Below, piece by piece: positions 21,446-31,499 of a stretch of 64,000 nucleotides of DNA. How positions within the stretch are numbered: position 1 is the stretch's first letter; each line of letters starts with the position of its first letter. The DNA lies in assembly GCA_963580455.1 (NCBI GenBank), contig OY756962.1:14898001-14962000 (forward strand). Direction: 5' to 3'. The translations under genes were made by a program, and so were the position numbers. The notes beneath the pieces were generated by a model. It saw nothing but the letters and a program-made list of their open reading frames with translations. It did no database searches and was not told the DNA's origin. This DNA comes from Euonymus europaeus. Lineage: Eukaryota; Streptophyta; Magnoliopsida; Celastrales; Celastraceae.

Positions 21446-22197
21446 AAAAAAAATCTTCTTCACTGTTGAGTCACACGTCTCCACCATCTCTATCATGCCT
21501 CTTTCCACATCACTGTCGCAATTCAGGCATGCACGACTTTCTTCATTTTTGTCGTTTTCATGGCGTGTATTTTTAAAATATTTTGTATCTTTTGGCCATA
21601 TTCTTTTTCCTGCCTCTATCGTTTTTCCTCCCTATCTCCATCATGTCTCTTTCCCATCCCTGTCATAGCTTAGGCATATGACTTTCTTTATTTCTTTCAT
21701 TTTCTTTCGGCCATCTGTCTCTTCCCATCTCTATCGTGTCTCTATCGCCAGCTCAGGCACGTATCCCCACATTTCTCATCTCTCTTCCTTTTTGGCCAAG
21801 TTTTGTCTCATCTGACGGATTTCTTCGCCTTTCCACTAAGTGACATGTTTTCACCGTATCATCCGTGATGTCGACTTTTCAACTACTTGTGAAATTTTAC
21901 TTTCATTCTTTATTGTTTTGTCGCTTATGGTCGAGTTTTTCTCTTCTTCTTGGAGTCATGTGTCTTTACCATATCTATCATCTGTATCATCTAATCATCT
22001 TGTCTCTTTCAGATTTTCTTTCGCTTCCACTGATCGTCAATCATCGTTTTACTCTGATCTCATCACTTCATTTTTATTCTTTCCATTACTGACACGATTA
22101 CTCACTTTCAGTGATTTTCGTTCATTGTTCCACCTCTTCTTCCACTACATCTCACCTTCATCAAGTGAAAATCCTCACCCATCTTTCATCTCATTTA
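21446..22197 (+). other. Pyrimidine-rich leader upstream of the element's ORF
   Basis: A T/C-rich, G-poor + strand with recurring TCTCTATC, TTTTGGCCA and CATCTCTATCGTG-like words. Two overlapping small ORFs here (21,840-22,205 and 21,865-22,092) consist mainly of S, F and L from the base composition and are not called as genes. Confidence 0.5.
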
Positions 22198-23184
22198 ATG
22201 GATGAGACTCTGTCACCTCGCTTACAAGCAATCACGTTGTTTGCTAAAGCGGAAATTATTCCTGAGCGACGATTCGACCTTCACATTCTTAGAGATGCCA
22301 GCGCTCGTTGGGCTGTGAACTACCTCCAGGATCACTCTATGTTATTTTTGGTTGACCCAGATCCTACAGGTAATTTATCGGTGTACCCTCGTATAGTTCG
22401 TGATTTCTACGAGACTCTTGAAATGTTACCACCGCGTATGAGAACTGGACCACATCCGATTTACCAGGTGGAAGTAATTGGTATAAAATTCCAGTTCACC
22501 ACAGCAGACATATGCGAGTGTTTAGGGTATCCCCCTTCTTATGATGTAGCTACCAGTTTCGAAGCACCGGTATCTGTCTCTAAGAAGGAGATAATTGACA
22601 ACATGTGTCAAGGACAGAGCGATAAGAAAGTAAACGCTACACGCCGCTCATATTTGCCACCGAAGATGTGGTTGCTGGACGATGCTCTCCGGCACAATCT
22701 TTGCCCCATCGGCCACCACCACCAGAGACGGGGTAAGATTCTTCATGCCCTATACTATATGTATCAGGGGGTATGGTTTGATATTGGAGAATTCTTTATG
22801 ACCACTATTCTAAAGACACAGAGTTTCGTGGAGAACAGACCAACGAAGGTTGGAAAATTATATTTCCCACGACTCGTTACCCAACTGGTTTTGAGCAAAG
22901 GCATTCGTCCTCCTATAAGCCAAATCTCCCCATTTTATCCAGTAAGCATTGTGCAGAAAAATAATTGGTGGAAAGGCATTAACCAAATGACCACTGCTGC
23001 CAAGAGGCGAAAAGAATCACGGACAGAAGTTGTATTACTGGGGGAAACATCTCGGTCTGTAACTAGACCACCATCACCTCGCTGTATTCAAGAAATACCG
23101 GCTCATGAGCATCAGCCGGAGGCCAGGCGACAAAGGTGGGAGCAACTGTTGAATGTGGTCGCGAATATGGAAAGGCCCAACTAA
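22198..23184 (+). CDS. Putative plant transposon protein (PF20167-like) of the non-autonomous element
   Basis: This ORF encodes 328 residues from the ATG at 22,198. An in-frame ATG 87 bp upstream (22,111) exists, but the extra residues are low-complexity S/T/H/L from the pyrimidine-rich leader, so the inner start is preferred. Recognisable blocks are YPRIVRDFYETL at about 63-74 (resembling the YPxLVRxFYxNL signature), VEVIGIKFQFTTADICECLG at 91-110, and WLLDDALRHNLCP...ALYYMYQGVWFDIGE at about 158-198. This order matches the domain called 'putative plant transposon protein', found in retroelement-linked ORFs of many plants; its biochemical role is unknown. The C-terminus is basic (KRRK, RRQR). 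There is no zinc knuckle, protease, RT or integrase motif. The ORF is intact, while a second copy survives only as a C-terminal scrap at 14,702-14,816. Assignment is by eye. Confidence 0.7.
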   Translation: MDETLSPRLQAITLFAKAEIIPERRFDLHILRDASARWAVNYLQDHSMLFLVDPDPTGNLSVYPRIVRDFYETLEMLPPRMRTGPHPIYQVEVIGIKFQFTTADICECLGYPPSYDVATSFEAPVSVSKKEIIDNMCQGQSDKKVNATRRSYLPPKMWLLDDALRHNLCPIGHHHQRRGKILHALYYMYQGVWFDIGEFFMTTILKTQSFVENRPTKVGKLYFPRLVTQLVLSKGIRPPISQISPFYPVSIVQKNNWWKGINQMTTAAKRRKESRTEVVLLGETSRSVTRPPSPRCIQEIPAHEHQPEARRQRWEQLLNVVANMERPN

Positions 23185-23224
23185 GAATTCTACAGTGTCA
23201 GCGCATGTATTTTTACAAAAGTCC

Positions 23225-23895
23225 AGCCCATGTCACGGATAAGCCCAGGGATGACTACAGTGATCCTGATCATTTTTTATGTTTAAGAAAACATCAATCA
23301 TCATTTTCAGCCAAGTTGGGAATGGCTCTAGTGATCCCAAGCATATTTCAAAAAAAAAACAAATAAAAAAAAAAAAAAAATTTAGCCATGCTTGAAATTG
23401 AAAATCAAGCATTTTTGGAAACATCATCATTTTTTAGCCAAGCCAGGAATGGCTCTAGTGATCCCGAGCATTTTTCAAAAAAAATCATTTTCAATGACCA
23501 GCCAAGCCGGGAATGGCTCTAGTGATCCCGAGCATTTTTCAAAAAATCATTTTCAACGGTAAGCCAAGCCGGGAATGGCTCTAGTGATCCCGAGCATTTT
23601 TCAAAAATAAAAATAATAATAATAATAATAATAAAATCATTTCTAATGGTTAGCTAAGCCGGGAATGGCTCTAGTGATCCCTGCATTTTTCAAAAAATCA
23701 TTTCCAATGATTAGCCAAGCCGGGAATGGCCCTAGTGATCCCGAGCATTTTTCAAAAAAAAAGAAAAAATCATTTTCAAAGATTGGCCAAGCCGTGGATG
23801 GCTCTAGTGATCCCGTGCATTTGAAAAAAAAAATAATCAGTTTCAACGATTGGCCAAGCCGGGAATGGCTATAGCGATCCCGTGCATTTTTGTGA
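23225..23895 (+). repeat. 3'-region minisatellite, downstream copy (about 9 units)
   Basis: The same array as at 14,860-15,525, 8.37 kb downstream and in the same unit order. Cores start near 23,311, 23,436, 23,500, 23,561, 23,650, 23,711, 23,784 and 23,852, after a decayed unit at about 23,230. Differences from the upstream copy are mainly poly-A length and a longer AAT/TAA microsatellite at about 23,608-23,636. Confidence 0.9.
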
Positions 23896-23955
23896 AATTG
23901 GACCAAAAATAGGTTTACTACTCCTTTGCGCGCCATTACTATGTAAAGTTCACTC

Positions 23956-23968
23956 AAAGGGGGGCAGC
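23956..23968 (+). other. Polypurine tract, downstream copy
   Basis: AAAGGGGGGCAGC sits immediately before the second LTR start, identical to 15,586-15,598. It is the proper 3' polypurine tract of the complete internal region. Confidence 0.75.
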
Positions 23969-24522
23969 TGTAGTACCCCATTTTTGTCCGGAAAGTTTTT
24001 GTTTTAAAATATAAAAATGAAATAAAAATATTGAAAAAGAGAACAAAAAAAATATTTCCTAATTTACCCAAGTTGGCCCAAATAAGCCATATATTAGCCT
24101 AATTGCTCACAACAAAAAATACCAATCCAATTACTACCCAAGAATGCCTAAAGCCCAAATTAACCTACCCAAACACTAAATAACCCAACCAAGCCCAGCC
24201 CAAATGCCTACAACTAACCCATTACCCAATTAAGCCCATCTCTAAAATAAACCCCAAAAACCCAAAGGCCCAAAATCCTATTTGACCCACCTGGACCGGC
24301 CCAGCCCACCACCAAATACCTAACCCTAAATGACTTAATGAAAGAAAAAAAAAAGAAAAAGCTTTTGGAAGAAGGGGAGGCGCCGGCTGGAGGAAGTCAA
24401 GAACTCACCTAAAAGAGAGGGGAGGCCGACAGAGACAGGAGAGAGAGAGGGGCTGAAATTCAAGGATGAAGACCTTAAGAGCCGGATTTGTTGATTTTGG
24501 GGGGATTGATTCTTTTTTTGGT

Positions 24523-24530
24523 TATAAAAG
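24523..24530 (+). promoter_or_regulatory. Candidate TATA box in LTR2
   Basis: TATAAAAG lies 554 bp into LTR2, the same offset and context as in LTR1. Confidence 0.55.
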
Positions 24531-24962
24531 AGGATTTCGGGGGCTGGTTTTGGGGGAGGAATTTCGGAGGAGAGTGGATTTAGGGGTGCTGCACCAGTTT
24601 TCTGGACGGAATGATCAGGAACGATCCATGGTCCGATCGAAGTGAAATTTGCACAGTAGCTTCACAACACTTGGAGATTTATTCTGATCGGTGCGATTGC
24701 CATTTGAAGGTGTCTATCTACCCCAGATTCTGATAGAAAGTGACTGCAATTCTGGGGAGAAGAGAGACTGCGCACAGGTTTTGCAATCAACGATCGGGGA
24801 CTGATCCGTGGACCGATCGAAGTGAAATTTGGATAGTAGCTTCGTAACACCTGAATCTTTATTCTGAACGGTCCGATTGTCGTTCGAGAAGGTAAGGAAG
24901 CATGGTAGAGGAATGCAAATCCAGAGACTTTGAAGAAGAAAAGATCCGGAGGGGAACCCGAG

Positions 24963-25081
24963 GTAGTTTCAATCTTGTATTTAAAGTTCTTTTATTGTTT
25001 AAATCTGTACCAATTATGCTTGTTGTTGTGGATTTCTGGATCTGGTTTTGCTGGTTTGCTGCTCTGTTTCTTTGTTTGCAG
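24963..25081 (+). other. Intron-like segment in LTR2
   Basis: A 119-bp GT...AG segment with the same borders as 16,577-16,695. Conservation of both borders and of the terminal pyrimidine tract supports, but does not prove, an intron in the leader. Confidence 0.4.
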
Positions 25082-26623
25082 GTCAGACGAGAAGACATGC
25101 AGGTGAGCCGGACGGCAGAGGAAATGGACGTTGCTGGTGCCGTTTGGGCTGAAGCTTGGAGGAAGAAGATGAACAGTGTTGGGCCGACTTTGTTTGTTTT
25201 GGGCCTGGATCTGTTTTGGGCCTGTTTTAGATGGTTTTGGGTTTTGGTTTCTGTGAATGGACTTATTGTTTGTTTTGGGTTTTTAATAATAGGTTGATTG
25301 TTTGTTTTTGGGTCGGATTTGTCTTGTTTAGTTTGTGTTGCTGTTTTGTATATGCATTTGGGCTTTTGTGTTTTGTTGTTTTTTTAAAAGTTTTAATTTT
25401 AAAATTGTATTGGGCTTAAAGGCTATGGGTAGGATTGATATGGAATTTTTTTTACTAAAATGGGCTGGGCTTACAAACTTAATGGGTCAAAACAAAAATG
25501 GTTAAATGGGCTGGTTATGATTGGATCAATATCAGGTTTTGAAATTTTGAAGGATTGGGCCAAGGTTGCATATAATATTTGGGCTTTGATTTTTAAAGGG
25601 GTACATTGTTTGATTCATAATTTATTGTGTGATAAATGATTGATTAATTCATCCGACGATGGAACCAAACGGAGAAGCATTGGATGCTATCCCAAAAGGA
25701 TTCTTGAGGATAAAATCTTATGAAATTCTCATCCATTGGATGGAGAGGATTTTCTTTTAGCATTCATATTGCATATCAAAATTATATTGAAAGAATTAAC
25801 CGACGATGGAATGAATTTGAAGAATGCATTGGATGCACCTTCAGACAAAATTCTTGAGGTGAGAGTGTTTCATGGACATTTGACCATTGGATGGAATAGT
25901 CCCATGAACCTTAATATTAGACTCTCGATATAGTTTTTATATTATGTCTAATTATCGTATCTCATGTACATATTTTTGTTAAAATATCACATTTGATTTT
26001 CTTAATCATTTAATGGGATAACAAAAATTAAATTGGCAACCGTTTTTTTTAAAACAGACGTTGTGGGGTGCCTCACACCTTCCCCATACGTAACAAACTC
26101 GCTTACCCATTTTTCTGGATTTTCGCAGACCAAATTATTTTAATTGGTGACCAATTGCACCAAAGTTGCTCGGTGTACACTTTTTACTGTTATTCTATGT
26201 CAAATTTTACGAGTATAAGCTTCCAAGATTATTTCGATTCCAAATCAACAACTTTCTATGAGAAATGGACAAAACCGTTAAAAGCTCCTCCTTATAGAAA
26301 GTTGAGCAACTTCGGACCATCAAAGTTGCTCGGTGTACACTTTTTATTGTTATTCTATTTCAAATTTTATGAGTATAAGCTTCCAAGATTATTTCGATTC
26401 CAAATCACCAACTTTCTATGAGAAATGGACAAAACCGTTCAAAGCTCCACCATAGAGAGAGTTGAGCAACTTTGAACCAACAAAGTTGCTCGGGATACAC
26501 TTTTTATTGTTCTTCTTTGTCAAATTTTAAGAGTATAAGCTACCTAGATTATTTCGATGCCAAAAAACGAACTTTTTACGACAAATGGACAAAACCGTTA
26601 AAATCTCCTCCATAGAGAGAGTT

Positions 26624-26651
26624 GAGCAACTTCGGACCATCAAAGTTGCTC
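26624..26651. repeat. Example of the conserved monomer dyad (9-bp inverted repeat)
   Basis: GAGCAACTT, a 10-nt spacer (CGGACCATCA) and AAGTTGCTC form a perfect inverted repeat. The same motif recurs once per monomer through all three satellite blocks. Common variants (ATCACAGTTGCTC, AAATTTGCTC, GAGAAACTT) lose one pair. This entry marks one representative. Confidence 0.9.
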
Positions 26652-28979
26652 GGTGTACACTTTTTATTGTTCTTCTATGTTAAATTTTACGAGTATAAGC
26701 TTCCTAGATTATTTCGATGCCAAAAAATGAACTTTTTACAACAAATGGACAAAACCGTTAAAATCTCCTCCATAGAGGGAGTTGAGCAACTTCGGACCAT
26801 CACAGTTGCTCGGTGTACACTTTTTATAGTTCTTCTATGTCAAATTTTATGAGTATAAGCTTCCAAGATTATTTTGATTCCAAATCACCAACTTTCTATA
26901 ACAAATGGACAAAAGCGTTAAAACTTCTCCATAGAGAGAGTTGAGCAACTTCGGACCATCAAAGTTGCTCGGTGTACACTTTTTATTGTTCTTCTATGTT
27001 AAATTTTACGAGTATAAGCTTCCTAGATTATTTCGATGACAAAAAACGAACTTTTTATGACAAATGGACAAAACCGTTAAAATCTCCTCCATAGAGAGAG
27101 TTGAGCAACTTCGGACCATCAAAGGTTCTCGGTGTACACTTTTTATTGTTATTCTATGTCAAATTTTATTAGTATAAGCATCCAAGATTATTTCGATTCA
27201 AAATCACCAACTTTCTATGAGAAATGGACAAAACCGATAAAAGCTCCTCCATATAAAGAGTTGAGCAACTTCGGACCATCAAAGTTGCTCGATGTACACT
27301 TTTTATTGTTCTTCTATGTTAAATTTTACGAGTATAAGATTCCTAGATTATTTCGACGCCAAAAAATAAACTTTTTACGACAAATGGACAAAACCGTTAA
27401 AAGCTCCTCCATAGAGAGAGTTGAGCAACTTCGAACCAACAAAGTTGCTCGGGACACACTTTTTATTGTTCTTCTTTGTCAAATTTTACGAGTATAAGAT
27501 TACTAGATTATTTCGATGCTAAAACACCATCATTCTATGACAAATGGACAAAACCGTTAAAAGGCCCTCCATAGAGAGAGTTGAGCAACTTCGGACCATC
27601 AAAGTTGCTCGTTGTACACTTTTTATAGTTATTCTATGTCAAATTTTATGAGTATAAGCTTCCAAGATTATTTCGATTCCAAATCAACAACTTTCTATGA
27701 GAAATGGACAAAACCGTTAAAAGCCCCTCCATAGAGAGAGTTGAGCAACTTCGGACCATCAAAGTTGCTCGGTGTACACTTTTTATTGTTATTCTATGTC
27801 AAATTTTACGAATATAAGCTTCCAAGATTATTTCGATTCCAAATCAAAAACTTTCTATGAGAAATGGACAAAACCGTTAAAAGCTCCTCCATATAGAAAG
27901 TTGAGCAACTTCGGACCATCAAAGTTGCTCGGTGTACACTTTTTATTGTTATTCTATTTCAAATTTTTTGAGTATAAGCTTCCATGATTATTTCGATTCC
28001 AAATCACCAACTTTCTATGAGAAATGGACAAAACCGTTCAAAGCTCCACCATAGAGAGAGTTGAGCAACTTTGAACCAACAAAGTTGCTCGGGATACACT
28101 TTTTATTGTTCTTCTTTGTCAAATTTTACGAGTATAAGCTACCTAGATTATTTCGATGCCAAAAAATGAACTTTTTATGACAAATGGACAAAACCGTTAA
28201 AAGCTCCTCCATAGAGAGAGTTGAGCAAATTCGGATCCACAAAGTAGCTCGGGATACACTTTTTATTGTTCTTCTATGTCAAATTTTACGAGTATAAGCT
28301 TCCTAGATTATTTCGATGCTAAAACATCATCTTTCTATGACAAATGGACAAAACCGTTAAAAGCCCCTCCATAGAGATAGTTGAGCAACTTCGGACCATC
28401 AAAGTTGCCCGGTGTACACTTTTTATTGTTCTTCTATTTTAAAATTTACGAGTATAAGCTTCCTAGATTATTTCGATGCCAAAAAATGAACTTTTTACCA
28501 CAAATGGACAAAACCGTTAAAATCTCCTCGATAGAGAGAGTTGAGCAACTTCGGACCATCACAGTTGCTCGTTGTACACTTTTTATTGTTCTTCTATGTC
28601 AAATTTTATGAGTATAAGCTTCCAAGATTATTTCGATTCCAAATCACTAACTTTCTATGAGAAATAGACAAAACCGTTAAAAGCTCCTCCAAAGAGAGAG
28701 TTGAGCAACTTCGAACCATCAAAGTTGCTCGATGTACACTTTTTATTGTTCTTCTATGTAAAATTTTATGAGTATAAGCTTCCGAGATTATTTCGATGCG
28801 AAAAAATGAACTTTTTACGACAAAAGGACAAAACCGTTAAAAACTCCTCCATAGAGAGAGTTGAGAAATTTCGGAACATCAAAGTTGCTCGGTGTACACT
28901 TTTTATTGTTCTTCTATGTCAAATTTTACGAGTATAAGCTTCCTAGATTATTTCGATTCCAAATCAACAACTTTCTATG

Positions 28980-29620
28980 AGAAATGGACAAAACCGTTCA
29001 AAGCACCACCATAGAGTGAGTTGAGCAACTTCGAACCAACAAAGTTGCTCGGGATACACTTTTTATTGTTCTTCTATGTCAAATTTTACGAGTATAAGCT
29101 TCCGAGATTATTTCGATTCCAAATCAACAACTTTCTATGAGAAATGGACAAAACCGTTCAAAGCTCCACCATAGAGAGAGTTGAGCAACTTCGAACCAAC
29201 AAAGTTGCTCGGGATACACTTTTTATTGTTCTTCTATGTCAAATTTTACGAGTATAAGCTTCCAAGATTATTTCGATTCCAAATCACCAACTTTCTATGA
29301 GAAATGGACAAAACCGTTCAAAGCTCCACCATAGAGAGAGTTGAGCAACTTCGAACCAACAAAGTTGCTCGGGATACACTTTTTATTGTTCTTCTATGTC
29401 AAATTTTACGAGTATAAGCTTCCAAGATTATTTCGATTCCAAATCAACAACTTTCTATGAGAAATGGACAAAACCGTTCAAAGCTCCACCATAGAGAGAG
29501 TTGAGCAACTTCGAACCAACAAAGTTGCTCGGGATACACTTTTTATTGTTCTTCTATGTCAAATTTTACGAGTATAAGCTTCCAAGATTATTTCGATTCC
29601 AAATCACCAACTTTCTAAGA
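28980..29620 (+). repeat. Run of four near-identical single monomers
   Basis: Four consecutive 160-bp copies (starting near 28,980, 29,140, 29,300 and 29,460) all carry GTTCAAAGC(T/A)CCACC, CCAACAAAGTTGCTCGGGAT and TTCTATGTCAAA. They differ at only a few bases, whereas elsewhere adjacent monomers belong to different subtypes. This points to local single-monomer amplification. Confidence 0.85.
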
Positions 29621-31499
29621 CAAATAGACAAAACCGTTAAAAGCCCCTCCATAGAAATAGTTGAGCAACTTCGGACCATCAAAGTTACTCGGTGTACACT
29701 TTTTATTGTTATTCTATGTCAAATTTTATGAGTATAAGCTTCCAAGATTATTTCGATTCCAAATCACCAACTTTCTATGAGAAATGGACAAAACCGTTCA
29801 AAGCTCCACCATAGAGAGAGTTGAGCAACTTCGAACCAACAAAGTTGCTCGGGATACACTTTTTATTGTTCTTCTATGTCAAATTTTACGAGTATAAGCT
29901 TCCAAGATTATTTCGATTCCAAATCAACAACTTTCTATGAGAAATGGACAAAACCGCTAAAAGCCCCTCCATGGAGAGAGTTGAGCAACTTCGGACCATC
30001 AAAGTTGCTCGGTGTACACTTTTTATTGTTCTTCTATGTTAAATTTTAGGAGTATAAGCTTCCTAGATTATTTCGGCACCAAAAAATAAACTTTTTACGA
30101 CAAATGGACAAAACCGTTAAAAGCTCCTCCATAGAGAGAGTTGAATAACTTCGAACCAACAAAGTTGCTCGGGATACACTTTTTATTGTTCTTCTTTGTC
30201 AAATTTTACGAGTATAAGCTTCCTAGATTATTTCGATGCTAAAACACCATCTTTCTATGACAAATGGACAAAACCGTTAAAATCCCCTCCATAGAGAGAG
30301 TTGAGAAACTTCGGACCATCAAAGTTGCTCGGTGTAAACTTTTTATTGTTATTCTATGTCAAATTTTAAGAGTATAAGCTTCCAAGATTATTTCGATTCC
30401 AAATCACTAACTTTCTATGACAAATGGACAAAACCGTTAAAAGCCCCTCCATAGAGAGAGTTGAGCAACTTCGGACCATCAAAGTTGCTCGGTGTACACT
30501 TTTTATTGTTATTCTATGTCCAATTTTATGAGTATAAGCTTCCAAGATTATTTCGATTCCAAATCAACAACTTTCTATGAGAAATGGACAAAACCGTTTA
30601 AAGGTCCTCCATATAGAAAGTTGAGCAACTTCGGACCATCAAAGTTGCTCGGTTTACACTTTTTATTGTTCTTCTTTGTCAAATTTTACGAGTATAAGCT
30701 TCCTAGATTATTTCGATGCTAAAATACCATCTTTCTATGACAAATGGACAAAACCGTTAAAAGCCCCTCCATAAAGAGAGTTGAGCAACTTCGTACCATC
30801 AAAGTTGCTCGGTGTACACTTTTTATTGTTATTCTAAGTCAAATTTTAGGAGTATAAGCTTCCAAGATTATTTCGATTCCAAATCACTAACTTTCTATGA
30901 CAAATGGACAAAACCGTTAAAAGCCCCTCCATAGAGAGAGTTGAGCAACTTCGGACCATCAAAGTTGCTCGGTGTACACTTTTTATTGTTATTCTATGTC
31001 AAATTTTATGAGTATAAGCTTCCAAGATTATTTCGATTCCAAATCACCAACTTTCTATGACAAATGGACAAAACCGTTAAAAGCCCCTCCATAGAGAGAG
31101 TTGAGCAACTTCGGACCATCAAAGTTGCTCGGCGTACACTTTTTATTGTTATTCTATGTCAAATTTTACGAGTATAAGCTTCCAAGATTATTTCGATTCC
31201 AAATCACCAACTTTCTATGAGAAATAGACAAAACAGTTAAAAGCTCCTCCATATAGAAAGTTGAGCAACTTCGGACCATCAAAGTTGCTCGGTGTACACT
31301 TTTTATTGTTCTTCTATGTTAAATTTTACGAGTATAAACTTCCTAGATTATTTCGATGCCAAAAAACGAACTTTTTACGACAAATGGACAACACCGTTAA
31401 AAGCTCCTCCATATAGAGAGTTGAGCAACTTCGGACCATAAAAGTTGCTCGGTGTACACTTTTTATTGTTCTTCTATGTCAAATCTTATTAGTATAAGC

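Larger units (their letters stand above)
14702..26160 (+). mobile_element. Tat/Ogre-like non-autonomous LTR element in tandem form, both ends truncated
   Basis: The order is: 3' end of an internal region (14,702-15,598), a complete LTR (15,599-17,832), a whole internal region (17,833-23,968), and a second LTR lacking its last ~59 bp (23,969-26,160). LTR starts are 8,370 bp apart, so the insert holds about 1.37 units of LTR plus internal region. All parts are on the + strand. The left break lies within the coding ORF and the right break within the LTR; neither is a normal integration end. The left junction shares 8 bp (ACCATCAC) between element and satellite. No gag, reverse transcriptase or integrase can be read, so movement would have needed proteins from a related autonomous element. 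The long LTR, the primer-site type and the arrangement suggest the Tat/Ogre side of Ty3/gypsy; this assignment is inference. Confidence 0.85.
23969..26160 (+). repeat. Second LTR (LTR2), 3'-truncated
   Basis: This LTR starts TGTAGTACCCC and is collinear with LTR1 up to GACCAATTGCAC, corresponding to 17,773. The final ~59 bp, including the CA end, are absent, and satellite starts at CAAAGTTGCTCGG. The TATA box, leader subrepeats and intron-like segment are all present. Relative to LTR1 it keeps 17 extra bp near 24,663. The high similarity of the LTRs suggests a modest age, but the tandem form means LTR divergence cannot be read simply as insertion time. Confidence 0.88.

Noticed and set aside
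26620..26660. CENP-B-box-like motif (TTCG ... CGGG) in the monomer
   Set aside because: The spacing between TTCG and CGG/CGGG is far longer than in a CENP-B box and the middle bases do not match.
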